Origin: Lachnospiraceae bacterium
Lineage (GTDB): Bacteria; Bacillota; Clostridia; Lachnospirales; Lachnospiraceae
Direction of reading: 5' to 3'
Assembly (NCBI GenBank): GCA_016285575.1
Contig: JAEEQX010000001.1
Coordinates: forward strand, 1-64,000
Length of the DNA stretch: 64,000 bases
The notes below the pieces were generated by a model that worked only from the letters and a program-made list of their open reading frames with translations, searched no databases and was not told the origin of the DNA. The position numbers were made by a program, and so were the translations under genes. Each line of letters opens with the position of its first letter. The stretch's first letter is position 1. This document shows positions 29,120 through 37,283 of the stretch, one piece after another.

Positions 29120-30346
29120 TTACTTAATAACTGCTTTTGTATGTTCAACATAAAGCTTCTGAACTTCTTCGATTCTTCCGAGTCCTTCGATCTGTGTGTC
29201 TACCTTATCGAACTTGCCTGAAGCGTTGAACATGCTCTTCCAAGAATCTTCATCGTCACCTGCCATATCGTTGTTGGCATGATCTCCTGCAACAACCATA
29301 AGAGGTCTTAATACTACCTTCTTGTAACCTGCTGCAGCTACTGCCTCGATAACATTTTCGCATGCTGTCTCTTCAGGTTCGCCTTCAACTGTACCGACGA
29401 ATACATTTTCATATCCGAGTTCTTTCATCTGTGACTGCATCTGGCTGTAAGATACCTTGGCTGCATGTGATGTACCGTGTCCCATGAATACGAATGCGTA
29501 TCCGTCTTCTTTTGCTGCATCAAGACTGTCATATCCGGCAACTGCCACTGCTGACTTAACTACTGCTTCTGCAACAGCCTTCTTGTCATCATTGACTGCG
29601 TTGGCATCTTTTCCAACCTCTCCGAGAAGGGGCTCTGCTATCTTAACAGACTCAAATTTATCTTCGTACTTCTTAACAGCATCAGTAAGTTCATCGTACT
29701 CAGCGCCATGCATAAGATGTGTGGGCTGGATAACCAGATTCTTAACACCGTTAGCAACTGCTCTCTCAAGTGCCTGGTCCATGTTATCAATCTTCTCATC
29801 ATCTCTTGCCTGAACATGATTTATAATAATCTGTGCCGTGAATGCTCTTCTTACAGACCAATCGGGGAATGCCGCTGCAAGTGCATCCTCAATGCCTTTG
29901 ATATCATTGGCTCTTGAATCGTTGAAAGATGTACCGAAGCTTACTACAAGTAACTCATTCTCACCTATTCCATCTGCATTCTTGGGATCATCCTTGGATG
30001 CATCTCCTGTATCTCTACCAAAGTAATCGGGATCTGCTTCTTCACCTTCAACAAGTTCCTTCTGTGCATCTGTTAGCGCATCCCATGCTTCCTTAGCTGC
30101 CTTGCACTGTGCATCTGTTTCATCTGTTCTTTCCTGAACATAGATAGCGTCGATAAGTGCTGCTACTTCATCTGCCTTCATCTGATCTTCGTTCTCCTCA
30201 ACGGGGGGTTCTTCTGTTACTCCGGGGTCTTCGATAACGACAGGCTCGGGATCAACCATTACATTACCCTGTCCATTGTCACATCCTGCAAGGCATACTG
30301 TTGAAAGAATACCTGCAATGGCAAATGCCAAAAATCTCTTTTTCAT
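29120..30346 (-). CDS. cbiK: Exported lipoprotein sirohydrochlorin cobaltochelatase
   Basis: The catalytic part (about 130-408) is CbiK: VSFGTSFNDSRANDI, the metal-site histidines in FMGHGTSHAAKVSY (His290) and VVAGDHANNDMAGDDEDSW (His356), and QPTHLMHGAEYDEL. These correspond by motif to the catalytic pair of enteric CbiK. It is preceded by a signal peptide with lipobox LAGC (Cys22) and an acidic linker plus a FIVAR-like helical segment (about 55-105). Cobalt insertion would therefore take place outside the membrane, unlike the cytosolic enzyme. It is the first gene of the cobalamin run, directly under the riboswitch, with SD AAGGAGG. Confidence 0.9.
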   Translation of the reverse strand: MKKRFLAFAIAGILSTVCLAGCDNGQGNVMVDPEPVVIEDPGVTEEPPVEENEDQMKADEVAALIDAIYVQERTDETDAQCKAAKEAWDALTDAQKELVEGEEADPDYFGRDTGDASKDDPKNADGIGENELLVVSFGTSFNDSRANDIKGIEDALAAAFPDWSVRRAFTAQIIINHVQARDDEKIDNMDQALERAVANGVKNLVIQPTHLMHGAEYDELTDAVKKYEDKFESVKIAEPLLGEVGKDANAVNDDKKAVAEAVVKSAVAVAGYDSLDAAKEDGYAFVFMGHGTSHAAKVSYSQMQSQMKELGYENVFVGTVEGEPEETACENVIEAVAAAGYKKVVLRPLMVVAGDHANNDMAGDDEDSWKSMFNASGKFDKVDTQIEGLGRIEEVQKLYVEHTKAVIK

Positions 30347-30358
30347 ATTATCCTCCTT

Positions 30359-30372
30359 AGACCATTAGGTCT
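30359..30372 (-). promoter_or_regulatory. Short hairpin next to the ribosome-binding site of cbiK
   Basis: AGACC-TAAT-GGTCT on the minus strand abuts the AAGGAGG SD. It matches the layout before the second btuF (9684-9697). Confidence 0.4.
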
Positions 30373-30438
30373 TAATAATATTGTTCCCCAAACAATATCA
30401 TCTTTGCATAATACGTTCCCATACACGGGTCTGCGCAT

Positions 30439-30468
30439 AAAAAAAGCCTCTACCTCACGGTAAAGACT
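30439..30468 (-). terminator. Expression-platform terminator of the cobalamin riboswitch
   Basis: On the minus strand AGTCTTTACC-GTGA-GGTAGAGGCT forms a 10-bp stem (two G-U pairs) followed by seven U. It lies between the aptamer and cbiK, as expected for transcriptional OFF control by adenosylcobalamin. A second hairpin, CGGATTA-GTTT-TAATCCG (30491-30508), precedes it and may be part of the switch. Confidence 0.88.
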
Positions 30469-30556
30469 AACAAAAAAGAACGCAAATAAACGGATTAAAA
30501 CTAATCCGATTCTTTTTCATACAGCCAATTACTCGTGGCTTGGAATACTTCCTCGT

Positions 30557-30730
30557 ACAGCGTCCGGCAGGTCTCCCGACTCAGATTCAACATTCATACC
30601 GCCTTCCCGTATTACCAGTGGCATATTGGTATGAACTCCTCTTCACGGTGACGAGTTCGCACAGGATTCGCACCTGTTTCCCTTTTCACCAAAGCAGATA
30701 ATTACTATCTCTTTGACACCTTACGCTTTA
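30557..30730 (-). promoter_or_regulatory. Cobalamin riboswitch aptamer
   Basis: Read on the minus strand it shows the conserved AAAGGGAAACAGGTG / AATCCTGTGC segment, the B12-box core GCCACTGG and the 3' GAGTCGGGAGACCTGCC block, closed by AGCGT/ACGCT. It begins within about 10 nt of the predicted transcription start and controls the whole corrinoid run from cbiK onward. Confidence 0.96.
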
Positions 30731-30743
30731 TTCAACTTGAAAA

Positions 30744-30772
30744 ATAGTAACACATTGCCTGTATATTTTCAA
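30744..30772 (-). promoter_or_regulatory. Predicted promoter of the cobalamin operon
   Basis: TTGAAA (30767-30772) and TACTAT (30744-30749), with exactly 17 bp between, on the minus strand. The start would fall near 30737, right before the riboswitch. Confidence 0.7.
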
Positions 30773-30837
30773 TATAACAGTTAACTAAATAATATGTTTG
30801 ATTATACTTATAATCTATATTTTTTAATAACACATTA

Positions 30838-30907
30838 CGGCACAGGATGGACTTGAACCACCAACTTCGGTCTATGAAACCTATGCCATTCCAGCGGCCA
30901 CTGCACC
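30838..30907 (-). tRNA. tRNA-like element with CAU anticodon (atypical)
   Basis: The 70-nt minus-strand sequence folds as a cloverleaf: acceptor GGTGCAG/CTGTGCC (7 bp, two wobbles), D-arm GCCG/TGGC with a 6-nt loop, anticodon arm with loop TTCATAG (CAU), 4-nt variable region, and a canonical T-arm GGTGG-TTCAAGT-CCATC. Atypical points: short D-loop without A14, an A-G mismatch in the anticodon stem, G at position 38, and no encoded CCA. It lies 40 nt after the M20 amidohydrolase stop and could be cut from that transcript. It may be a noncanonical Met-type tRNA, a tRNA-like regulatory RNA or a decayed gene. Confidence 0.45.
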
Positions 30908-30946
30908 AATTATCTGTTCGATAACATATATTTTTTACGTAATTTC

Positions 30947-32062
30947 TTATTCTTTTATCAATTCAGCCATATACTTTGATGATATTTCAAGTACGTCAGG
31001 ATTGGCTATGAACTTGGGATGATGATATGTATATCCCTTTCCACTTCCAATCAAAACATACAGGCTCTTCTTACCGCTTCCCTTGGGAGCATAATCTCCG
31101 AAGTCATCACCAATAAGCATATTATCTCTTTTACCTGTTTTAAGATTAAGAGCGTTTGCCACTTTTAATGACTTTTCATACAGTTCTTCATCGTTAAAAG
31201 TTACATGTGATCCTTCCTGCCACTCAATATCTATAGTAACGTTATTGAGGCTTGCAAAAGCTTTTACGGCGTTATTGAATTCGTCTTTAATCTCGCTTCT
31301 TACACTATCATCAAGCGTTCTAATTGTGCCTTCCAGTTCGCCCGACTCAGGTATAACATTCCATATATTTCCTGCATTAATTCTTGTTATAGAGATTACC
31401 CTGGGCGAAAAAGCATCAACATGTCTGTCAGAACGTGAATATATCCAGTTGGCTATATCAGTAATCACACTTATCGGATTCTCGCCTTCGTGCGGAATCG
31501 CTGCATGAGAGCCTACACCTTTAACAATAATCTTGAATCTGTCAACAGAAGACGTAACTCCTCCTTGTGACGTCTCTATTATCCCCACTTCTCTAAAAGG
31601 ATCAACATGAAAAGCATAGAACTCATCTATATCTTTTGTAACTCCTGTCTTAATTACATTTCTTGCACCGTCAAAAACTTCTTCACCGGGTTGAAAAAGA
31701 ATATATACATTTCCTTTTACATTAGCTTTATTCTTATTCAAAATAGATGCTGTCATTAGTCCTGATACGAGATGAATATCATGTCCGCACGCATGCATAA
31801 CTCCCTCGTTTTTTGACGCATACTCAAGACCGCTTTCTTCCGTAACTGGAAGAGCATCTATATCTGCGCGAAGCAATCTGTTATTACCGCTTTTTTCACC
31901 TCTGATCACGGCAAGAGCTCCTGTTTCAAGATTAAGAGGAACTTCTTCAATATTCTCTTCTTTTAATATCTCTTTTATTCTCTTGGTGGTTTCGTATTCC
32001 TTGAATCCCACTTCGGGATGTGAATGAAACCATTCGAATTCTTTTCTGTAATCTCTTGCCAT
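30947..32062 (-). CDS. M20-family N-acyl amino-acid amidohydrolase
   Basis: Zinc-dependent deacylase of the M20D group (hippuricase/IAA-amino-acid hydrolase type). Motifs: FHSHPEVGFKEYETTKRI, metal site MHACGHDIHLVSGL, FQPGEEVFDGARN, FHVDPF and the dimer-domain SHAAIPHEGENPI. Length (371 aa) is typical. It follows ATPase, permease and binding-protein genes in the same order as B. subtilis YxeM-N-O-P, where the hydrolase removes an N-acetyl group from a modified cysteine. A role in releasing cysteine or methionine derivatives from N-acyl conjugates is inferred from that order and from the metY leader. Confidence 0.85.
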   Translation of the reverse strand: MARDYRKEFEWFHSHPEVGFKEYETTKRIKEILKEENIEEVPLNLETGALAVIRGEKSGNNRLLRADIDALPVTEESGLEYASKNEGVMHACGHDIHLVSGLMTASILNKNKANVKGNVYILFQPGEEVFDGARNVIKTGVTKDIDEFYAFHVDPFREVGIIETSQGGVTSSVDRFKIIVKGVGSHAAIPHEGENPISVITDIANWIYSRSDRHVDAFSPRVISITRINAGNIWNVIPESGELEGTIRTLDDSVRSEIKDEFNNAVKAFASLNNVTIDIEWQEGSHVTFNDEELYEKSLKVANALNLKTGKRDNMLIGDDFGDYAPKGSGKKSLYVLIGSGKGYTYHHPKFIANPDVLEISSKYMAELIKE

Positions 32063-32079
32063 AATAACCTCGTATTAAC

Positions 32080-32847
32080 CTATATCGAGTAAGAAAATCT
32101 CTGAAGGTATCTCTCCAAAAACTTCTGTGTTCTCTCGTTTTTGGGATTGGTAAAAAACTCTGACGGAGTTGCTGTCTCAATTATCTGTCCCTCTGACATA
32201 AATGCTACTTTATCAGCAACATCTCTGGCAAAATCCATCTCGTGAGTAACTATAAGCATGGTAACTTTTTCTTCTGCAACTTTTCTGATAACTCTCTGTA
32301 CTTCTCCTACAAGTTCGGGATCGAGTGCGGATGTGGGTTCGTCAAAAAGAATAATCTTAGGATCAAGTGCAAGCGCTCTTGATATCGCAACTCTTTGTTT
32401 TTGACCACCTGATAAAGTGGAAGGGTACTGATTAGCCTGTTCCAAAAGACCTACTTTATCAAGATATTTTCTGCCTATCTCTATTGCCTCGGACTTGCTC
32501 TTTTTCCTGACTGTAATAAGTGCTTCGGTTACATTTTCAAGAGCGGTCTTATTAGCAAAAAGACCAAAGTTTTGGAACACCATTGCTGTTCTTCTTCTTG
32601 CTTCCAACTTAACATGCTTATTAATCTTACTTGCTGTAAAACTGTAATCATTAATTCTTACATCTCCTGCATCAGGAGTTTCCAAGAGATTAATACATCT
32701 TAAAAGTGTGGACTTACCCGAACCACTTGAACCAAGAAGCGCTACTGTCTCACCTTCGTTAACGGTTAGATCTACGCCCTTAAGCACGTGATTGTTGCCA
32801 AACTTTTTATGTATATTATTCATTTCTATCATTACATTACTCATCAC
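32080..32847 (-). CDS. Polar amino-acid ABC transporter ATPase
   Basis: ATPase of the glutamine/cystine-type importers: Walker A LLGSSGSGKSTLLRC, Q-loop VFQNFGLFANKTALENV, signature LSGGQKQRVAISRALAL, Walker B IILFDEPTSALDPE, H-loop THEMDFA. It overlaps the permease by 4 nt. The operon context suggests a sulfur amino acid such as cystine or a cysteine derivative as substrate. Confidence 0.88.
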   Translation of the reverse strand: MMSNVMIEMNNIHKKFGNNHVLKGVDLTVNEGETVALLGSSGSGKSTLLRCINLLETPDAGDVRINDYSFTASKINKHVKLEARRRTAMVFQNFGLFANKTALENVTEALITVRKKSKSEAIEIGRKYLDKVGLLEQANQYPSTLSGGQKQRVAISRALALDPKIILFDEPTSALDPELVGEVQRVIRKVAEEKVTMLIVTHEMDFARDVADKVAFMSEGQIIETATPSEFFTNPKNERTQKFLERYLQRFSYSI

Positions 32848-33545
32848 GCACTCTCCTTGTTTCTCTTCTCAATGAATGCCACTATTCTCTCTAAGATGAT
32901 ACATAATCCCCAATAGATTAATGCTGCATCTATGTACGCTTCAAAGAATCTTGATGCTCTTCCTGCCTGTATCTTGGCCTGTCCCATAATCTCCGGTACT
33001 GCTGCCGTAAAAGCTAACGATGTATCTTTTAAAAGTCCTATAAAAAAGTTAGCGAATACAGGTAAACTTATCTTTGCTGCCTGAGGTAACACTATTCTTA
33101 TCATCGCCTGCCACATTGTCATACCGACTGATTCTGCCGCTTCCATCTGGCCCTTATCGACAGCCAATATCGACGCTCTGATTGATTCAGTAAGATATGC
33201 TCCTGCATTAAGTGAGTAAGCTATAAACATAAATACTACTGCAGGTATCCAGGAAATATCGATCTTGGTTCCGAATTTAAAGTTGATTAATTTTATAAGT
33301 ATGGGGAATGCGTAATAGATTAACAGAATTTGAACTACAAGCGGTGTGCCTCTGACAAATGATACATAAAGACCTGTAAGCTTATTGAGTACCGGAACTT
33401 TATATATCTTAAACAATGCTCCGAACAATCCTATTACGATTCCGACTGCGAAACCAACCACTGCGATCATGATTGTAAAAGGTATACCCTTAAGAATCGA
33501 TGGGATGATTTCTATCATGAATTGAAAATCAAATATCTTGCCCAT
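32844..33545 (-). CDS. Polar amino-acid ABC transporter permease
   Basis: HisM/GlnP-type permease of 233 aa. It shows FVRGTPLVVQILLIYYAFP, the EAA loop MEAAESVGMTMWQAMIRIVLPQAAKISLP and about five hydrophobic helices. It lies between the binding protein and the ATPase. Confidence 0.88.
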   Translation of the reverse strand: MGKIFDFQFMIEIIPSILKGIPFTIMIAVVGFAVGIVIGLFGALFKIYKVPVLNKLTGLYVSFVRGTPLVVQILLIYYAFPILIKLINFKFGTKIDISWIPAVVFMFIAYSLNAGAYLTESIRASILAVDKGQMEAAESVGMTMWQAMIRIVLPQAAKISLPVFANFFIGLLKDTSLAFTAAVPEIMGQAKIQAGRASRFFEAYIDAALIYWGLCIILERIVAFIEKRNKESA

Positions 33546-33606
33546 TTACTGCCTCTTTCTTAAAACCCGCATTGCCTCAAATGAGAAGCAACGCGGGTTA
33601 ATCGTC

Positions 33607-34524
33607 TTATTCGGGACGAACGTCTGTGTAATCAGCTTCGAACCATTCCTTGGAAAGCTCAGCAAGTGCACCGCTTTCTTTAAGCTTAGCTAATGCTGCA
33701 TCTACTCTAGCGTGGATTTCCTTGCCCTGCTCATCCTGTGCGAAGATGAAGTGAACGGGTACCTGATCTACGGGCTTACCAACGGGCTTAACCTTAAGTC
33801 CCTGAACTTCTGCCTTGCTTACTGCTACTGCAGGATCGTTAAGTGTTGCTGCGATTCTTCCGTTGTCAATGTCCTGTAAGATTGTTGTTACGTCTTCGTT
33901 GTAGTACTGAATCTTTAACTGATTGTTAGCGTCGTGCTCTTCATTCCAAATCTCTGCTTCTTCGTTGTGGTTATCACCTACTGTAAGGCCTAAAACTCCG
34001 CCTGATGCAACGAGATCTTCGAATGATGTTACTGTATCGTTGTCACTTCTTACGATGAGCTGGTTGGTAGCTACGAAGTATGTATTCTCTGTAAGATAGT
34101 ATTTTGCCTGTCTTTCCTCGTTACTTGCAATCTGGTTAGCAAGCATCTGGAACTTACCTGAATCAAGTCCGGGGAAGAGTGATTCCCATGCTCCTGATTC
34201 GAATTCGAAGTGAAGTGAAGGATCAACTTCTTCAATCTTTCTAACTACTTCGATATCGTATCCTGTAAGATAATCATTCTCATCATAGTAGCTGAAAGGT
34301 GCGTATGTACCCATTGTTCCAACATGAACTGTGATTAATTCTTTCTCAGGTGCTACTGCTTCTCCCTCATCTGTTGTAGCACCATTGTCTGCTGCATTAG
34401 CTTCAACTTTATTAACCTCTGTATCAGTATTAATAGGTGCTGCTGCGCCATTGCTCACGCAACCTGCTAAACCTGCTGTTACAAGTGAAAGTGCCAAAAT
34501 GTTAGTAAATATTCTCTTTTTCAT
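33607..34524 (-). CDS. Polar amino-acid binding lipoprotein
   Basis: Family-3 extracellular solute-binding protein (lipobox LAGC, Cys22). The core signatures GTYAPFSYYDENDYLTGYDIEVVRKI and FESGAWESLFPGLDSGKFQMLANQI are typical of cystine/glutamine binding proteins. Ligand not determinable from sequence; the metY-type operon argues for cystine or a derivative. Confidence 0.88.
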   Translation of the reverse strand: MKKRIFTNILALSLVTAGLAGCVSNGAAAPINTDTEVNKVEANAADNGATTDEGEAVAPEKELITVHVGTMGTYAPFSYYDENDYLTGYDIEVVRKIEEVDPSLHFEFESGAWESLFPGLDSGKFQMLANQIASNEERQAKYYLTENTYFVATNQLIVRSDNDTVTSFEDLVASGGVLGLTVGDNHNEEAEIWNEEHDANNQLKIQYYNEDVTTILQDIDNGRIAATLNDPAVAVSKAEVQGLKVKPVGKPVDQVPVHFIFAQDEQGKEIHARVDAALAKLKESGALAELSKEWFEADYTDVRPE

Positions 34525-34574
34525 AATTTTTTCCTCTTTTCTGCGACTCCTAATATCGCGCTAAATTTTTTAAT

Positions 34575-35381
34575 CTATCTTGTAAGTAACCCTGCATCCA
34601 GTACAAACTGATTGCCTGTCATGTATCTTGCATCTTCGCTTGCTATGTATTTTACAGCAGCTACAATGTCAGATGTTTCAACCCAAGGAACGGGAAGCAG
34701 ATTTCCTGCGCTTCTCTCCGCTATCTCAATGGGCGTTGTGCCTTCAAGTTCTGCCAATCCGTCATTCATGGGAGTGTTAACTCCTGTCGGATGAAGCGAT
34801 ACAACTCTGATACCGTAAGGTGCGAGTTCTATTGCCTGTGACTTGGTAAGACCAACCAATCCATGCTTGGATGCTGAATAATGACTCATTCTGTTCATAC
34901 CCCTAAGACCTGCAATTGATGAATTATAAATGATCACTCCTTTCTTTTTTTCAATGAGGTGCGGAATAACATATTTGGATACCAACCATCCTCCTCTTAA
35001 GTTAATCTCTATCATTGCATCCCATTGTTCTTCTGTTAATTCCCAGGAATTACCGTATGCGGCAATTCCGGCATTGCTGAATAATATGTCGATTCCGCCG
35101 AATTCCTTAACACCTCGCTCAACTGCTTCCTTGACGTCTTCTCCTTTTCTTACATCGCCGGCGTAAATGACAATCTTGCCTCCGGCTTTTTCTACATCAT
35201 CTTTGAGTTTCTCAAGATCCTCATTGGATGATCTGTTGTATGCCGGATATGCTATTTTTTCTCCGAGGTCAAAAGCTATGATGTTAGCTCCTTCCTCTGC
35301 AAATCCAAGTGCTACGGCTCTTCCCTGGCCCTTGGCTGCTCCTGTAATAAATACTGTTTTATTCTGAAATTCTTTGCTCAT
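34575..35381 (-). CDS. Short-chain dehydrogenase/reductase
   Basis: Classical SDR: NAD-binding VFITGAAKGQGRAVALGFAE, NAGIAAYG and the catalytic Tyr-Lys of YSASKHGLVG. The start is set at 35381 because TAGGAG lies 8-9 nt upstream and the SDR fold begins there; the longer frame to 35456 runs into the serine dehydratase-like gene. The sequence resembles the mycofactocin-associated/carveol dehydrogenase-like group. No substrate can be named; in the operon it may reduce or oxidise a product of sulfur amino-acid breakdown. Confidence 0.82.
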   Translation of the reverse strand: MSKEFQNKTVFITGAAKGQGRAVALGFAEEGANIIAFDLGEKIAYPAYNRSSNEDLEKLKDDVEKAGGKIVIYAGDVRKGEDVKEAVERGVKEFGGIDILFSNAGIAAYGNSWELTEEQWDAMIEINLRGGWLVSKYVIPHLIEKKKGVIIYNSSIAGLRGMNRMSHYSASKHGLVGLTKSQAIELAPYGIRVVSLHPTGVNTPMNDGLAELEGTTPIEIAERSAGNLLPVPWVETSDIVAAVKYIASEDARYMTGNQFVLDAGLLTR

Positions 35382-35385
35382 TGTT

Positions 35386-36747
35386 TTATCTCCTATCTTT
35401 ATTGTTAAACCATTCTGTAAATCTCTTTTTACATGCAAGCGCACATGGTGCTTCACATATACCGCCCTCAGATGTGCACTTATATTTTTCAGGCATCTCG
35501 CGGCCCATCCTATCCATCACTTCAACTGCTTCATCAAAAGGTATCACTGCGCTTCTTCCTGATAATGCCAAGTCTGCAAATGTGATTGCCATGATTGAAC
35601 TTGTAACGAATCTAGATAGACAAGGTTGATTGTCTCCTCCGGGGATTGGATCGCATGCCCATCCAAGTGAACTTTGAAGTGCCAGGGAAGCTGCATTCTC
35701 AATCTCCTTAGCGGTACCTCCTTCGAGGTAAGTAATCGCTGCTGCCGTCATCGCCTGACATACTCCGCATTCTCCGGCGCATCCTGTAATCTCTCCTGTA
35801 GGATCTGACTTCGAATATGCTATAATTCCGACACCTGCTGCCACGAATAAACTCTCAACTATTTTGTCTTCATCTATATGCTTATCCTCTTCAAAAGCTC
35901 TTATTGTCGAGTATAGGAATCCGCCTCCTGTTCCCATTGGTCCAGGAACTAATTTCACACCTTTGGTTAATGCCTGTACATTGAATACATATTTAAGTAT
36001 TCTTGTATTTATACCGCTTTGTATTGATCTTCCTTCTTCAATGTACTTATCCCATTTTCTAAAGTGATATCCGCTATACGGCGTCTCTATTATTCCAACG
36101 GGATTAACGTGTGGTGCCTCTGTTTCCAACTCCATCAATCGTCTTCGTTCTCTCATCGTATCGAGTACTTTTTTCTTACTATTTTTTGAAAGAAGTACTT
36201 CGTATCTTAATGCTGTCTCATAGAGATTTTCATTAGCTCTTTCGCTTTCATTTATCCAAGTATTAAAGCTATCGAAAAGCTGTATCTTTTCTTCTTCATT
36301 TTTCTTGGTAAAAGCTTTATCGTTAATGCTTACTATCTCTATTCTTCCGCCACCGATTGAGTTGCCTTCAAGCGAATACTTTTTATCATCTTCGTCAGTT
36401 AGTATGAATCTGACTGCATTGGGATGTTTGTTTTCTAATGTGACATATTCGAATTCGTAATCGATTCCTTCACTTTTTAGAATCTCTTTTATCTCGAATA
36501 ATCTCTCATCATCGCACTTAAGTCCGTACGCTCCGGCAAGCATTCCGATATCTTCATTCATATGACCGAATGTTCCGGCAAATGAGCCGTTAGCATCAAG
36601 TTGAATCTGTATCTTTTTTAATTTCCCTTTTACCAGTTTTCTTGCTTCATTGCCTATCTTACAAGGACCCGCTGTATGAGAACTTGATCCCGGTTGCATT
36701 ACAGGACCGAATACGTCTTCGAATATGTCAGGTATTAACTTACTCAT
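35386..36747 (-). CDS. Single-chain iron-sulfur L-serine dehydratase-like enzyme
   Basis: Fused beta-alpha L-serine ammonia-lyase layout, 453 aa like enteric SdaA. The beta domain starts IFEDVFGPVMQPGSSSHTAGP; the alpha domain has Cys323, Cys327, Cys330 in GCAGECGVCQAM, CDPIPGGDNQPC (Cys365, Cys376) and PEKYKCTSEGG (Cys424). Cys431, Cys435 and Cys439 make it Cys-rich beyond the usual cluster ligands. The reaction would be serine to pyruvate and ammonia; the cysteine/methionine context makes a cysteine desulfhydrase-type reaction a serious alternative. It overlaps the AhpD-like gene by 4 nt. Confidence 0.8.
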   Translation of the reverse strand: MSKLIPDIFEDVFGPVMQPGSSSHTAGPCKIGNEARKLVKGKLKKIQIQLDANGSFAGTFGHMNEDIGMLAGAYGLKCDDERLFEIKEILKSEGIDYEFEYVTLENKHPNAVRFILTDEDDKKYSLEGNSIGGGRIEIVSINDKAFTKKNEEEKIQLFDSFNTWINESERANENLYETALRYEVLLSKNSKKKVLDTMRERRRLMELETEAPHVNPVGIIETPYSGYHFRKWDKYIEEGRSIQSGINTRILKYVFNVQALTKGVKLVPGPMGTGGGFLYSTIRAFEEDKHIDEDKIVESLFVAAGVGIIAYSKSDPTGEITGCAGECGVCQAMTAAAITYLEGGTAKEIENAASLALQSSLGWACDPIPGGDNQPCLSRFVTSSIMAITFADLALSGRSAVIPFDEAVEVMDRMGREMPEKYKCTSEGGICEAPCALACKKRFTEWFNNKDRR

Positions 36748-37271
36748 TTCCTCTTCGTGTAAGGAACGAGTTCGTCATCAAGTGTTACCTGAAGTGTCTT
36801 ATTGATAAGGTTGGTTGCTATCATGATTGTCGCGAATGCTGTGATTGCAACTATCTGTTCCTCACTCCACTTGGACTTAAGTCTGTCGAAGATTTCTGCG
36901 GGTACGTTATTAGCATCTGTTACAATTGCTTTGCCGTAATCAATAAGTATCTTTTCTTCTTCGGTAAATTCAAAATGTTCAAAATCGATTCCTGCATCAT
37001 CAAGTATCTTTTGGAAAAAGATGCTACATACGAGACAATCATTAGTTGTTGATATCGCGTATGAAAAGAAGTTGACCGCTCTCTCTCCAAGGAAGGATTC
37101 AATCTCTGCTTCAAGTGGAAACCACTCCATTAATGCGTGGAAAGCAGGTATTGAATGTATAAGTGTTTTCTTCATGTTGGTGAGTGGTCCGTGTACGCTT
37201 ACCCACTCATCAATTACTTTTTTGTGTTTTTCATCTGCCTGTTCGTATTCAAGCTGTGATATATATGCCAT
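36744..37271 (-). CDS. AhpD/carboxymuconolactone-decarboxylase-like protein
   Basis: 175-aa helical protein of the CMD/AhpD superfamily with the Cys pair Cys79-x2-Cys82 in NDCLVCSIFF. The canonical AhpD motif CxxCxxxH is incomplete: Phe occupies the His position. It may be a thiol-disulfide or peroxide-handling protein; the operon around it concerns thiol amino acids. Encoded just downstream of metY and overlapping the next gene. Confidence 0.72.
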   Translation of the reverse strand: MAYISQLEYEQADEKHKKVIDEWVSVHGPLTNMKKTLIHSIPAFHALMEWFPLEAEIESFLGERAVNFFSYAISTTNDCLVCSIFFQKILDDAGIDFEHFEFTEEEKILIDYGKAIVTDANNVPAEIFDRLKSKWSEEQIVAITAFATIMIATNLINKTLQVTLDDELVPYTKRK

Positions 37272-37283
37272 TGTTTTTTCCTC

